Of a stretch of DNA of 64,000 nt, positions 45,641 to 55,067 are shown in pieces (position 1 is the first letter of the stretch; each line of letters starts with the position of its first letter). A model generated the notes under the pieces. The model did not search any database. It was not told the origin of the DNA and saw only the letters and a program-made list of their open reading frames with translations. The DNA lies in contig JBFLJU010000001.1 of assembly GCA_040743155.1 (NCBI GenBank), positions 558,001 through 622,000 of the forward strand, in the 5' to 3' direction. The position numbers were made by a program, and so were the translations under genes. Source of the DNA: Cycloclasticus sp. GTDB lineage: Bacteria; Pseudomonadota; Gammaproteobacteria; Methylococcales; Cycloclasticaceae.

Positions 45641-46195
45641 ATGATTCTTAATATCCCAACAATACTAACGCTGTTCCGTATCGCCTCTATACCGGTCATT
45701 ATGGTTATTTTTTATATGCCGATCGAAGAACCTAGGCTGTGGTGTTCATTACTCTTTATTATCGCGTCATTGACCGATTGGTTTGATGGTTTTTTAGCAA
45801 GAAAATTGAGTTTACAAACAGCGTTTGGTGAATTTCTTGATCCGGTGGCTGATAAGTTAATGGTTGTTATTATCCTCGTGCTTATTGTTCAAGCAGACCC
45901 GGCGGTGTATATAGCCATACCGGCGGCGATAATAATAGGGCGTGAGGTGTTGGTTACATCATTACGTGAATGGATGGCAGAAATTGGGCAGCGCTCGGTT
46001 GTTAAAGTGTCATGGGTTGGTAAATATAAAACTGCTTTTCAGATGCTTTCGATTTTATGCTTACTTTTTAACGCTGATTTTTACGGAATCCCGGTCCGTA
46101 CAATTGGCTTAGTGTCAATTTATATTGCAGCTATTTTGACATTATGGTCAATGTGGCAATATATTCAGCTCGCACTGCCACAATTTAAAAAATAG
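45641..46195 (+). CDS. pgsA: CDP-diacylglycerol-glycerol-3-phosphate 3-phosphatidyltransferase
   Basis: A 184-residue inner-membrane enzyme making phosphatidylglycerophosphate. The CDP-alcohol phosphotransferase motif DGx2ARx8Gx3Dx3D is intact in DGFLARKLSLQTAFGEFLDP followed by VADK. About five transmembrane helices. The N-terminal LNIPTILTLFRIASIPVIM is typical. pgpA for the next step is at 33.9 kb. The gene follows uvrC by 42 bases. Confidence 0.95.
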   Translation: MILNIPTILTLFRIASIPVIMVIFYMPIEEPRLWCSLLFIIASLTDWFDGFLARKLSLQTAFGEFLDPVADKLMVVIILVLIVQADPAVYIAIPAAIIIGREVLVTSLREWMAEIGQRSVVKVSWVGKYKTAFQMLSILCLLFNADFYGIPVRTIGLVSIYIAAILTLWSMWQYIQLALPQFKK

Positions 46196-46208
46196 TAGGA
46201 ATTCTGAC

Positions 46209-46236
46209 TTGACACTTTTGCTGCGGCATATAGAAT
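46209..46236 (+). promoter_or_regulatory. Promoter of tRNA-Gly
   Basis: A consensus TTGACA at 46209-46214 and TAGAAT at 46231-46236 with a 16-base spacer lie 13 bases before the tRNA-Gly, so the tRNA can be transcribed independently of pgsA. Confidence 0.75.
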
Positions 46237-46249
46237 ACACGGCCTCAAA

Positions 46250-46324
46250 GCGGGAATAGCTCAGTGGTAGAGCACAACCTTGCCAAGGTTGGGGTCGCGA
46301 GTTCGAATCTCGTTTCCCGCTCCA
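46250..46324 (+). tRNA. tRNA-Gly (GCC)
   Basis: A 75-base tRNA with encoded CCA. Acceptor stem GCGGGAA pairs with TTCCCGC, the anticodon loop TTGCCAA gives anticodon GCC, and the T-loop TTCGAAT is canonical. It lies just after pgsA, as glyW does in E. coli. Confidence 0.96.
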
Positions 46325-46330
46325 ATTTTT

Positions 46331-46358
46331 AAGCCGTGATTCCACCGCGGCTTTTTTT
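46331..46358 (+). terminator. Intrinsic terminator between tRNA-Gly and tRNA-Cys
   Basis: AAGCCG (46331-46336) pairs with CGGCTT (46348-46353), followed by a T-run to 46358. It begins 7 bases after the tRNA-Gly end, so tRNA-Cys may need read-through or its own promoter. Confidence 0.75.
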
Positions 46359-46371
46359 AAAAGTCCCCTCT

Positions 46372-46445
46372 GGCTGAGTGGCAGAGTGGTTATGCAGCGG
46401 CCTGCAAAGCCGTGTACAGCGGTTCGATTCCGCTCTCAGCCTCCA
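46372..46445 (+). tRNA. tRNA-Cys (GCA)
   Basis: A 74-base tRNA with encoded CCA. Acceptor stem GGCTGAG pairs with CTCAGCC, discriminator T (U73, a cysteine identity base), anticodon loop CTGCAAA gives GCA. The pgsA-Gly-Cys order matches E. coli, but the tRNA-Leu that follows there is absent. Confidence 0.95.
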
Positions 46446-46648
46446 TACATATCTTAAGATAGTAAGTCTACTAGTGTCAGTAGTTAGCAACTTGTTATCG
46501 GACCATCATTGCTTACCAATCTATTGATTTGATTGAGTTTAAGGCTATAGTATTGGCTGTTTCTCAGGCGTACGATATTGTTAATCTTATAAAGATTTTT
46601 TTATGGTCTACACTTTGCTTTATATAAAGGTAAAATAAACGGTGAGAT

Positions 46649-49534
46649 TTGACAACACTGAGTCTTCAAAAGGGCATTACAGCATTCCAGCAACTATTTG
46701 CAAGAATAGATGATGCGTCATTAATCATTAAAGATGGTTTTTATATAGACTGCAATGTTGCCGCCTTAGCACTGACTGGGTATCCAGATAAAGCCTCCAT
46801 AATAAACGTTAGCCCCAGCGAAACATCGCCTGAGTTTCAACCAGATGGAGAACGTTCGGTTCAAAAAGCTAAAAGAATGATGGCTTTGGCCATTCAAAAT
46901 GGCCAGCATCATTTTGAATGGGAACGCTTAAGATACGATGGTACAACTCTTGTTTTGGATGTCTCATTAACCCCCATTGTGCTTGATGGAGAAGAGTATA
47001 TACACGTTTTATGGCGCGATCGTTTAGGAAGAGTATCGCAAAAGCAAATCGATTCAATGCAACAGTTCATTGAAAATATGGGCGATGCGCATGTGATTCT
47101 TAAAGACGGTATTTACACTGAGTGTAATCAAGCGGCCGTTGACTTACTGGGGTACCCAGATAAAAAAACGTTACTTCTCAAGGGGCGTGATCGCGAAAAC
47201 TTCTACCCAGTTCTGCAGTCTGATGGCAGAAAATCGCATGAAAAAGTACGTGAGATGATGGCAAGAATTCGTACAGAAGGTTCATATACTTTTGACTGGA
47301 CCTATAAAAAATTCGATGGCTCACTTATCCAAGTTTCGCTTATGGGGGCTTATACCGTTGTGGATGGCGAAGAAATTTTCCACATTGTTTGGCGAGATAT
47401 AGCACCACAACTTGCAGCGCAATCCGATTCAATTAAAGAGTTATTGGGGAGAATGGGCGATGCTGCTTTATTGGTGAAAGATAATAAGTATGTTGATTGC
47501 AATCAAGCTGCGATAGACCTGCTGGCCTATCCAGACAAACAGTCGTTATTAAACATGCACCCAACCAAAATATCTCCAGATAAACAGCCGGATGGAAGAA
47601 GCTCATTTGAAAAATCAAATGAAATAATGAGCAAGGGTTATTTAGAAAGCTCGAATTACTTTGAATGGACACACCTTAAATACGACGGTTCGCCAATTAT
47701 GGTCGAAGCCATGCTAACCCCTGTCTCTATTAATAATGAAGACATGATTCACGTTATTTGGCGTGACCTAACGGATATAAATAAGCAAAAATCAGCTCTT
47801 GCTGACAGTGAGCAAAGGTATAAGTCTATATTTGATGATTCTGCTGATGCGACCTTAATTTTAGAAGCTGGGCGATTCACCAATTGTAATGATGCTGCTG
47901 TACAGATGTTTGGTTTTGACAATAAAGAACAACTACTAAGTACTAAAACTATTGAGCTATCGCCTGTTAGTCAGCCTGACGGGATTGAATCCATTGTGAA
48001 GGCTCGTGAGTGTATTGCTACTACTTACAACAAAGGCACTCATCGGTTTGAGTGGATGTATCAGCGCAAAGATGCCCAGACTTTTCCTGTTGAAGTCGTC
48101 ATGACCGCCATCATACAAGGAGGCAGAAAGATAATACATTTTGTTATGCGTGATATTACTGAGTTTAAATCTCAACAAAGAGAATTAAGGAACTTAGCAC
48201 ATTACGATGTATTAACGGGCTTGCCGAATCGAGTGTTATTTGCAGATCGTTTTGCTTTAGCCATTGCTCATAGTAGACGTACAGAAACACAACTAGCTGT
48301 TTGTTTTCTAGATCTTGATAATTTTAAGCCCGTTAATGATGGTTACGGACATGGTATTGGTGATGAATTATTAAAACAGGTTGCTGCTCGGATCAGCGCA
48401 ACTATTCGAGATGAAGATACTGTCTCACGCCAAGGTGGCGATGAATTTGCGCTACTATTGGGTGAGTTAAAATCTTATCAGCAATGCGAAAATCTGATCA
48501 ACCGTGTTCTATATACCTTGTCGGAGCCGTTTATCATTGGTGATAATACACACCTTATCGGCGCGTCATGCGGAATTACATTATATCCAAGCGATGATAA
48601 TGACATTGATATTTTATTACGTCATGCAGATCATGCTATGTATGATGCCAAAATTTCGGGTAAAAACAGGTTTGCTTTTTTTGATGCCAATACTGAACTG
48701 TTATCACAAGAACATACGCACTTTTTAGCTCAAGTATCACAGGCAATTGACGACAATGAATTTGTGTTGTTCTATCAACCTAAGATCAATATGAAAACGG
48801 GTGAAATGTTTGGTGCAGAGGCACTAATCCGTTGGCAAAAACCTGAAGAGGGCTTGCTTTCGCCTGTTGATTTCTTGCCTAAAATTGAAAGTAGTCAAGT
48901 CATGGTCGATTTAGGTAATTGGGTGATTAATGCGGCCCTCACCCAGCTTGAACAATGGTGTAAAGAAGGTAAGCGTTGGGTTGTTAGCATTAATATTGAT
49001 GCTTATCACTTTATGCAAGAAAGCTTTTTTGAAGATTTAAAACAGGCTTTAGAGAGGCACAGTGATGTGCCATCTGAATTATTTGAAATTGAAATCCTTG
49101 AAACTATTGCCTTTGATGACATGGCTAAAGTTTCTAAGCTTATTTATCGATGCCAAACATTAGGTGTTAGCTTTGCATTAGATGACTTTGGCACGGGTTA
49201 TTCATCACTTACTTATCTTAAGCGGCTCCCAGTTCAGTGGCTAAAAATAGACCGAACTTTTGTGCGCGACATACTAGACGATGAAGAAGATTTTGCCATT
49301 GTGGAAGGTATTATCTCACTCGCAAAAGCGTTTAAGCGAGACGTTATTGCCGAAGGCGTAGAAAGCACAGAGCACGGGACAGCATTAATGGCATTAGGTT
49401 GTTATAATGCTCAAGGGTTCGGAATTGCTAAACCGATGCCCGCAGAGAGCGTTACAGAGTGGGATAGTAGCTATCAGCCTGATAAAATATGGACTCATCA
49501 TGCGAAACTGGGTCTAATTGGAAACGAGCTGTAA
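46649..49534 (+). CDS. Cytoplasmic four-PAS GGDEF-EAL cyclic-di-GMP protein
   Basis: A 961-residue protein with no transmembrane helix. Four tandem PAS domains (about 10-125, 130-250, 255-375 and 385-505) share a clear internal repeat: DCNxAA near the start, a PDG box, FEW or FDW, and IHVxWRD at the end. The GGDEF domain has intact GGDEF at 596-600 and an I-site RDED five residues before it. The EAL domain has EAL at 724-726, DDFGTGYSS and AEGVES, so both synthesis and breakdown of c-di-GMP are possible. The only possible start in frame is TTG at 46649 (a stop codon lies at 46643), with GGTGAG very close upstream. The signal sensed is unknown. Confidence 0.88.
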   Translation: MTTLSLQKGITAFQQLFARIDDASLIIKDGFYIDCNVAALALTGYPDKASIINVSPSETSPEFQPDGERSVQKAKRMMALAIQNGQHHFEWERLRYDGTTLVLDVSLTPIVLDGEEYIHVLWRDRLGRVSQKQIDSMQQFIENMGDAHVILKDGIYTECNQAAVDLLGYPDKKTLLLKGRDRENFYPVLQSDGRKSHEKVREMMARIRTEGSYTFDWTYKKFDGSLIQVSLMGAYTVVDGEEIFHIVWRDIAPQLAAQSDSIKELLGRMGDAALLVKDNKYVDCNQAAIDLLAYPDKQSLLNMHPTKISPDKQPDGRSSFEKSNEIMSKGYLESSNYFEWTHLKYDGSPIMVEAMLTPVSINNEDMIHVIWRDLTDINKQKSALADSEQRYKSIFDDSADATLILEAGRFTNCNDAAVQMFGFDNKEQLLSTKTIELSPVSQPDGIESIVKARECIATTYNKGTHRFEWMYQRKDAQTFPVEVVMTAIIQGGRKIIHFVMRDITEFKSQQRELRNLAHYDVLTGLPNRVLFADRFALAIAHSRRTETQLAVCFLDLDNFKPVNDGYGHGIGDELLKQVAARISATIRDEDTVSRQGGDEFALLLGELKSYQQCENLINRVLYTLSEPFIIGDNTHLIGASCGITLYPSDDNDIDILLRHADHAMYDAKISGKNRFAFFDANTELLSQEHTHFLAQVSQAIDDNEFVLFYQPKINMKTGEMFGAEALIRWQKPEEGLLSPVDFLPKIESSQVMVDLGNWVINAALTQLEQWCKEGKRWVVSINIDAYHFMQESFFEDLKQALERHSDVPSELFEIEILETIAFDDMAKVSKLIYRCQTLGVSFALDDFGTGYSSLTYLKRLPVQWLKIDRTFVRDILDDEEDFAIVEGIISLAKAFKRDVIAEGVESTEHGTALMALGCYNAQGFGIAKPMPAESVTEWDSSYQPDKIWTHHAKLGLIGNEL

Positions 49535-49629
49535 TTTTTATACTGACTTTGGTATTAAAAAAACCACTGTTGATAAAACCGAGTATTTAAATAAAGCCAT
49601 AACGTTAGAGAGTAAAAAAGGAGTTGCTA

Positions 49630-49680
49630 ATGTTTAACAAGCTAAAGGCATCGTTCCTCATAGAATGGAATCGTCTGTAG
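49630..49680 (+). CDS. Possible 16-residue leader peptide
   Basis: ATG with AAAGGAG six bases upstream, a better ribosome binding site than that of the following gene, opens a 16-codon ORF (MFNKLKASFLIEWNRL). It ends 28 bases before the GTG of the membrane GGDEF-EAL gene. It could be a leader peptide or a leftover 5' end. No relative is recognised. Confidence 0.3.
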   Translation: MFNKLKASFLIEWNRL

Positions 49681-49708
49681 CAACATTAACATGCGAGAAT
49701 AAGGTTCC

Positions 49709-51745
49709 GTGAACTTCGAAAACATCATCACTTGCTTTGATAAAGTATTAAGTAAATGCTCAATTAAAGGAGTGTTTCTTACTCTTTTACTTTTTACAAC
49801 GCTGTCACTCATTTTTCTTTTTATTTTAGGCTTTGCCGAGGGCGCGCATTCAGGTTTGATCGATCAGTCGAGCCTTGCTTATTTGACTGGCGTTTTCATT
49901 GTTTTTTTTACGTTATTTCTGATATTTATTTATCGTCGTGTTTATTACCCCATTCGAGAGTTAAATAAGACAGCTTTACTTTTAAAGGGGGGCGATTTAA
50001 CAGCGAGGTTAGCAAAAGCGGATGTATTACCGCCGGAGTACAGCAAGGTTTGGGATAACTTTAATGCCTTTGCAAAGAACAGCGAAACAACTATTCAAGA
50101 GCTTCAATTGATTTTTGATAATGCTGAAATTGGTATTACATGGGTTAAAAAACGTCACTATTTAACAGTTAACAATAAATTATTAGATATATTTGGTTAT
50201 TCAAGAGAAGAGTTCATAGGGAAAAGTACCCGCCATGTTTATTGCAATGATGATGACTTTGAACGAGTTGCTGAAGGGTATGAGTTACTTTCTAGAGGAG
50301 AAACCTTCTCAATTGAAATTTTAATGTCAAAAAAAGATGGTTCGACTTTTTGGTGTAATTTAACAGGCCGAGGTACAGGTGGTACCGGCGATAGCTCGGT
50401 GTGGTTATTTGAGGATATTTCAAAAAGAAAAGTAGTTGAAGAAAAGCTCTACACAATGGCAAATTACGACCCGTTAACGACTCTTGCTAATAGAAATTTA
50501 TTTAACATTTACCTAAAAGAGGCGATTGCTAAGAGCTTTCGACAAAAACGGTCTTTTGCCGTTATGTTTATTGATTTAGACCGGTTTAAACACGTTAACG
50601 ATTCTTTAGGTCATGATGCGGGTGATGAAGTTCTTAGGCAGGTTGCCCTAAGAATGAGAAATGTTCTAAGAGAGTCCGACATTATTGCGCGTCTGAGTGG
50701 GGATGAATTTACCATTATTATTGATGATGTTTCGAATACAGCGGGGCTTGAAACGGTCGCTAACAATATTTTAAACGAATTGGCTAAGGTCTTTCGTTGT
50801 GTGGATAGCGAGGTATATATAGGTGCTAGCATCGGCATTAGCCGTTACCCAAATGACTCAACAATTCTCAGTGATCTTATGAGTTTTGCTGACTCGGCCA
50901 TGTATGTTGCAAAAAAATCAGGGCGTAATACATTTAAATTTTATTCGGAACACATAGGACTTAGTGCTGAAAAATTTACAACCTTATCGCAAGGGTTACA
51001 TAAAGCCTTGGAGCGCGATGAGTTTGAACTTTATTATCAACCCAAAGTTGATATGAGAACGCGTGAGGTGATAGGGTGCGAAGCACTGATCCGTTGGAAC
51101 AGTCCTAGCAAGGGGTTGGTATCACCCTTTGAATTTATACCGGTGCTAGAAGAGTCTGGTTTGATGGTTCAAGTTGGTGAATGGGTCATATTTGAGACCT
51201 GTCGAGCAATTAAAAAGTGGGAACATTTAGGTATTAACTTAGGGAAGGTCGCTATAAATTTATCTGGGCGTCAATTTGGAACGAAGTCTTTATTGGAAAC
51301 AATCGAGCAAGTACTTCTGGAGACAGGGGTATCGCCCGAACAATTAGAATTTGAAATCACAGAAAGCTTAATGATGGACGATTCAACTCGAATTATTGAT
51401 ACATTAAATAGTATTCAAGAACTAGGAATACACATTGCTATTGATGACTTTGGAACAGGCTACTCATCGTTGGCGTACCTCAAGAAATTTCCAATTGATA
51501 TTTTGAAAATTGACCGCGCTTTTGTAAAAGATATTACTGAAGATGAAGATAGCGCGATCATCGTTGATGCCATCATTGCCATGGCAAAACAGTTGAAACT
51601 TAAGACGGTTGCCGAAGGCATAGAAACAGAAGATCAATATGCCTTATTGGCGAGTAGGGGTTGTGAAATTGGGCAAGGCTATTTGTTTAGTCAGCCAGTT
51701 TCTTTTAATGAAATGGTGAAGCAGTTTCAAACTATTCTTAAATAA
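49709..51745 (+). CDS. Membrane-bound PAS-GGDEF-EAL cyclic-di-GMP protein
   Basis: A 678-residue protein. Two N-terminal transmembrane helices (about 20-42 and 52-72) are separated by a very short periplasmic loop. A HAMP-like linker (73-125) and one PAS domain (about 130-245, with NAEIGITWVKKRHYL) follow. The cyclase motif is SGDEF at 330-334, a common active variant, with I-site RESD. The EAL motif is at 458-460, with DDFGTGYSSLAYL and AEGIET intact. The start is GTG with AAGG four bases before it. It follows the four-PAS protein on the same strand by 174 bases and has the same GGDEF-EAL output, suggesting duplication of the output module. Confidence 0.88.
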   Translation: MNFENIITCFDKVLSKCSIKGVFLTLLLFTTLSLIFLFILGFAEGAHSGLIDQSSLAYLTGVFIVFFTLFLIFIYRRVYYPIRELNKTALLLKGGDLTARLAKADVLPPEYSKVWDNFNAFAKNSETTIQELQLIFDNAEIGITWVKKRHYLTVNNKLLDIFGYSREEFIGKSTRHVYCNDDDFERVAEGYELLSRGETFSIEILMSKKDGSTFWCNLTGRGTGGTGDSSVWLFEDISKRKVVEEKLYTMANYDPLTTLANRNLFNIYLKEAIAKSFRQKRSFAVMFIDLDRFKHVNDSLGHDAGDEVLRQVALRMRNVLRESDIIARLSGDEFTIIIDDVSNTAGLETVANNILNELAKVFRCVDSEVYIGASIGISRYPNDSTILSDLMSFADSAMYVAKKSGRNTFKFYSEHIGLSAEKFTTLSQGLHKALERDEFELYYQPKVDMRTREVIGCEALIRWNSPSKGLVSPFEFIPVLEESGLMVQVGEWVIFETCRAIKKWEHLGINLGKVAINLSGRQFGTKSLLETIEQVLLETGVSPEQLEFEITESLMMDDSTRIIDTLNSIQELGIHIAIDDFGTGYSSLAYLKKFPIDILKIDRAFVKDITEDEDSAIIVDAIIAMAKQLKLKTVAEGIETEDQYALLASRGCEIGQGYLFSQPVSFNEMVKQFQTILK

Positions 51746-51752
51746 GCGGGTT

Positions 51753-52916
51753 TTAATGGTTTTTTATTGTCGGTGTAATTTTATAGACCCGACCGCTATA
51801 GTCATCACTTAGGTAAATGCTTCCATTTTTACCCTCCACAAGGTCTACAGGTCTGCCGATAACTGTGCCATCCGTTTCAAAACCAGTGATGAAATCTTTC
51901 TGTGCAATGTCTGTATCGCTGTTAAATGATAGAGCGATCACTTTATAGCCAGATTTCTTTGACCTATTCCATGAGCCGTGTAATGTCACTAATGCTATGT
52001 TACTTATTGTTTTATGGTTTCGCAGGAACAAAAGACTTAAAGGGGTGCTGTGGGCCGTCATTTGATGAATAGGAGGGATCATTGTTATGGCATTAGGTGG
52101 GCTGTCTGTAAATTTGGGGTCTGAGATATTATGGCCATATTTATAAGGCCAGCCGTAGTGATGCCCTATATTGAGCTGGTTTAGTTCTTCGACGGGGGTG
52201 TTGTCACCTAGATAATCTCGCCCAATATCTAAACCAAACATGAGGTTGCTGCTTGGTTGCCAATCAAAGCCAGTTGTATTCCTTAAGCCTTTTGCATAAA
52301 TAATTTCATTTTTGCCGTCTAAATCATATTGTAGGATCGTGCCTCGCTTTTCAGATTGTTCAAGGCAAGCGTTACAGCTAGAACCAACACTGACGTATAG
52401 CTTGTTATCTGGGCCGACTTTTACAGTCCTTACCCAATGGTTACCACCACCTGGAAAGCTATTTCGTATGATGTAATGTGGTGTTCCTAGAAATTTACGC
52501 TGCTTGGCATCGTACTTAATTCTTAGCACAGCACTTGTTTCAGCGATATATAACCAGCCATTATGAAGGGTGACACCGTGTGGATGATCCAGACCCTGCA
52601 ACAATAGTTTTTTACCGTCAGAGCGACCGTCATTATTAGAGTCATTATAAACAAGAGTCAGTTCCCCAGTTTTTGGCCTTGAAACAATAAGATCTCCGGT
52701 GTTTGTGATAGCAAGAGCACGGACTCCAGTTAATTTATCGGCATATATTGAGAGGGAAAAATTGTTGGCAATCTTTAGTCTGCTTAGTATTTCTTCATCA
52801 GCAATAGAGTTAGCTAATTTAATGGGTGCGTTAACCGTGTACCTTTCGGGTAAGAAAAGCCAGAATAAAATACCGGCAATACACATGTATAAAAGGCTTT
52901 TAAGGTGCTCTTTCAT
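51753..52916 (-). CDS. PQQ-dependent sugar dehydrogenase-type beta-propeller protein
   Basis: A 387-residue exported or membrane-anchored protein with an N-terminal hydrophobic segment (residues 7-22). The beta-propeller core has family features of the soluble glucose/sorbosone dehydrogenase group: LDHPHGVTLHNGWLYIAETS, GGGNHWVRTVKVGPDNKLYV and HHYGWPYKYG. The usual reaction is oxidation of an aldose or similar sugar with PQQ as cofactor; the substrate is unknown and no pqq genes are in the window. It lies 10 bases after the upstream esterase gene on the same strand, so the two are co-transcribed. Confidence 0.82.
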   Translation of the reverse strand: MKEHLKSLLYMCIAGILFWLFLPERYTVNAPIKLANSIADEEILSRLKIANNFSLSIYADKLTGVRALAITNTGDLIVSRPKTGELTLVYNDSNNDGRSDGKKLLLQGLDHPHGVTLHNGWLYIAETSAVLRIKYDAKQRKFLGTPHYIIRNSFPGGGNHWVRTVKVGPDNKLYVSVGSSCNACLEQSEKRGTILQYDLDGKNEIIYAKGLRNTTGFDWQPSSNLMFGLDIGRDYLGDNTPVEELNQLNIGHHYGWPYKYGHNISDPKFTDSPPNAITMIPPIHQMTAHSTPLSLLFLRNHKTISNIALVTLHGSWNRSKKSGYKVIALSFNSDTDIAQKDFITGFETDGTVIGRPVDLVEGKNGSIYLSDDYSGRVYKITPTIKNH

Positions 52917-52926
52917 GGTTTCTTAA

Positions 52927-53772
52927 TCAATAGGCATTATTGAAGAAATTGATAAGTACGTTATTTTTGTTGGGCCAGGTTGCATGGGAGCCAGGGCCTT
53001 CGCAGTAAAAGGTTTTAGACGATGTGGGGCAATTTTTGTAGGAACGACAACCATTCGTGTCTGTCTCATTGAGTCCACTGTTGCATTGGTTGCAATTTGC
53101 CCACCAATCGGCTGCTTGCTTACCAAAGCCGCTGAAGTGAGAATCATCGGGGTTGTGGAAAACCATGACCGGCAGCGGTGCGGGGCATTTGTACTGTTTG
53201 AGACTCTCAGCATCCATGCCAGCTGCACTTGGGGCAATGGCCGTGGGTTTGTGTTCCGATGAGGGTAAGAAAGTAAGCGCATTGGTGATTGTTCCACCAT
53301 CTGAATGCCCTGTGTAGTAAATGCGTGTCGAGTCTATACACCATTTTTGTTGTATGTCTTGAGGAATAGACGATAACTTATCAATGGCTTCAAGTGAAAG
53401 ACGGATATTACTTGCATAAGCAATGATATAACCTGCCTCAGTTGCTTCTTTTGTAAGGTGAACGTGGTGCTCAGACTTTTTAGTGCTGGTGCCCGCTGGA
53501 GCAAATACGACAATAAGAGGGTGGGCGACGGTTGGATTGTAGTTAGAGGGTGTCCGGAGGTTGTACTTGGCTCCGGACACTGTTTTGTTGTTTTCGCTGA
53601 TGCCTGCAAGGCCACTGTCTGCCTTGTTCGAACAGCTAGCCTTTACCGATGTTGGGTAGGCGTAACTCGCTGGCTTTAGTAAAGCGGGGTCAATCGATGG
53701 GGCGCGAAATTGAAAGAAGACGATTAACGCGACTAATAAAATCAATGTTGAGGTAATAAAAAATGAACGCAT
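52927..53772 (-). CDS. PHB depolymerase/feruloyl esterase-type alpha/beta hydrolase
   Basis: A 281-residue protein with an N-terminal signal anchor (residues 4-20). It is an alpha/beta hydrolase of the Esterase_phb/LpqC type: nucleophile Ser157 in YTGHSDGG, probable acid Asp209 or Asp210 in FHNPDD, and catalytic His263 in GSHATWP. Eight or so cysteines in the mature part suggest disulfides in the periplasm. Such enzymes hydrolyse poly(3-hydroxybutyrate) or aromatic esters outside the cytoplasm. The pairing with phasins and phaR in the window is suggestive, but the exported form argues against intracellular granule turnover. Confidence 0.8.
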   Translation of the reverse strand: MRSFFITSTLILLVALIVFFQFRAPSIDPALLKPASYAYPTSVKASCSNKADSGLAGISENNKTVSGAKYNLRTPSNYNPTVAHPLIVVFAPAGTSTKKSEHHVHLTKEATEAGYIIAYASNIRLSLEAIDKLSSIPQDIQQKWCIDSTRIYYTGHSDGGTITNALTFLPSSEHKPTAIAPSAAGMDAESLKQYKCPAPLPVMVFHNPDDSHFSGFGKQAADWWANCNQCNSGLNETDTNGCRSYKNCPTSSKTFYCEGPGSHATWPNKNNVLINFFNNAY

Positions 53773-53831
53773 TTTTGATAACCTAGTTAGGATTTATTTA
53801 ATTGAAACGCAGTGAGCCCAAAAATGTCAAT

Positions 53832-54896
53832 TTACTTGATAACTTGATCAAGTTTCCCAGAATCGTAATGCAGCACCATCGTCTCTAGATCGATAGGCTT
53901 AATCTTTCCAGCTTGGCCAGATGTTCCAAAAGCGTTCATTCGAGCTTCACAAATACTTTGCATTGCATCGGTAGAGACAGCTAAGAATTTTCTAGGGTCA
54001 AAGTTCTTAGGGTTTTTTGTTAAATGGCGGCGAATAGAACCAGTGGAGGCTAAACGTAAGTCTGTATCGATATTGACTTTACGTACACCATATTTAATGC
54101 CTTGTTGAATTTCTTCTACTGGTACGCCATAGGTTTGACCAAGGTCGCCACCGAACTCATTAATGGTTTTTAACCAATCCTGAGGAACAGATGAGGAACC
54201 ATGCATAACAAGGTGGGTATTAGGTATGCGCTCATGGATTTCTTTGATACGTTGAATAGCAAGCGTATCGCCCGTTGGAGGCTTAGTGAATTTATAGGCG
54301 CCATGACTTGTACCAATCGCGATGGCCAAGGCATCGACACCTGTTTTTTTAACAAAGTCAGCCGCTTCTTCAGGGTCCGTTAGCATTTGCTCGTGGGTTA
54401 ATATACCGGATGCACCAACACCATCTTCTTCACCGGCTTCTCCAGTTTCTAGTGAGCCTAAGCAACCAAGCTCGCCTTCAACTGAAACACCGCAAGCGTG
54501 CGACATTTCGACAGTTTTTTTCGTTACCTCTACGTTATATTCATAACTGCTAGGCGTTTTACCGTCAGCTTCTAAAGAGCCATCCATCATCACTGAGGTA
54601 AAGCCTAATTGAATAGAACGTTGGCAAATAGCAGGGCTTGTGCCGTGGTCTTGGTGGAATACAACGGGGATGTGTGGGTATTGCTCAACGGCCGCTTGGA
54701 TTAAATGCCTTAAGAATGATGATCCAGCATATTTTCTAGCGCCAGCAGAGCCCTGAATAATAACTGGGCTATTGGTTGCGTCTGCCGCTTGCATAACAGC
54801 GTGAACTTGTTCCATGTTATTGGCATTAAAAGCAGGTACGCCGTAGTTGTTTTCTGCAGCGTGGTCGAGTAATTGGCGTAGAGAAATTAAAGCCAT
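53832..54896 (-). CDS. fba: Fructose-bisphosphate aldolase, class II
   Basis: A 354-residue zinc-dependent aldolase of glycolysis/gluconeogenesis. [19 protein letters not shown] at the N-terminus, [10 protein letters not shown] (zinc and catalytic residues, around 83-92), and [12 protein letters not shown] with later NIDTDLRLA are typical of the CbbA/Calvin-type branch. The start at 54896 has AAGGGG seven bases upstream and gives the normal length; an upstream in-frame ATG at 54941 is not favoured. No other glycolytic gene is adjacent; in many proteobacteria fba follows pyk or pgk. Confidence 0.94.
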   Translation of the reverse strand: MALISLRQLLDHAAENNYGVPAFNANNMEQVHAVMQAADATNSPVIIQGSAGARKYAGSSFLRHLIQAAVEQYPHIPVVFHQDHGTSPAICQRSIQLGFTSVMMDGSLEADGKTPSSYEYNVEVTKKTVEMSHACGVSVEGELGCLGSLETGEAGEEDGVGASGILTHEQMLTDPEEAADFVKKTGVDALAIAIGTSHGAYKFTKPPTGDTLAIQRIKEIHERIPNTHLVMHGSSSVPQDWLKTINEFGGDLGQTYGVPVEEIQQGIKYGVRKVNIDTDLRLASTGSIRRHLTKNPKNFDPRKFLAVSTDAMQSICEARMNAFGTSGQAGKIKPIDLETMVLHYDSGKLDQVIK

Positions 54897-55013
54897 TTGA
54901 AATCCCCTTATTTCTAGGTAAGTTGTTTGATGACGAATCAATGCAATTCGTTTATTTGCTTAGTTTAACTTTTCTAAGAGAGGGTTTCTATTTTAAATAA
55001 GCTTTCAGGCATA

Positions 55014-55045
55014 AAAAAGCCACTACCTTTCAGTAGTGGCTTTTT
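55014..55045 (-). terminator. Bidirectional intrinsic terminator after the phasin gene
   Basis: GCCACTAC (55019-55026) and GTAGTGGC (55033-55040) form a perfect 8-bp stem, flanked by an A-run on the left and a T-run on the right. On the minus strand it ends the phasin transcript about 25 bases after its stop. Confidence 0.9.
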
Positions 55046-55067
55046 AAATTAGCTTAATTAAAGAAGC

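Noticed and set aside
46446-46648. A tRNA-Leu after tRNA-Cys, as in E. coli
   Set aside because: No tRNA-like sequence was found; the segment appears only to hold the promoter region of the four-PAS gene.
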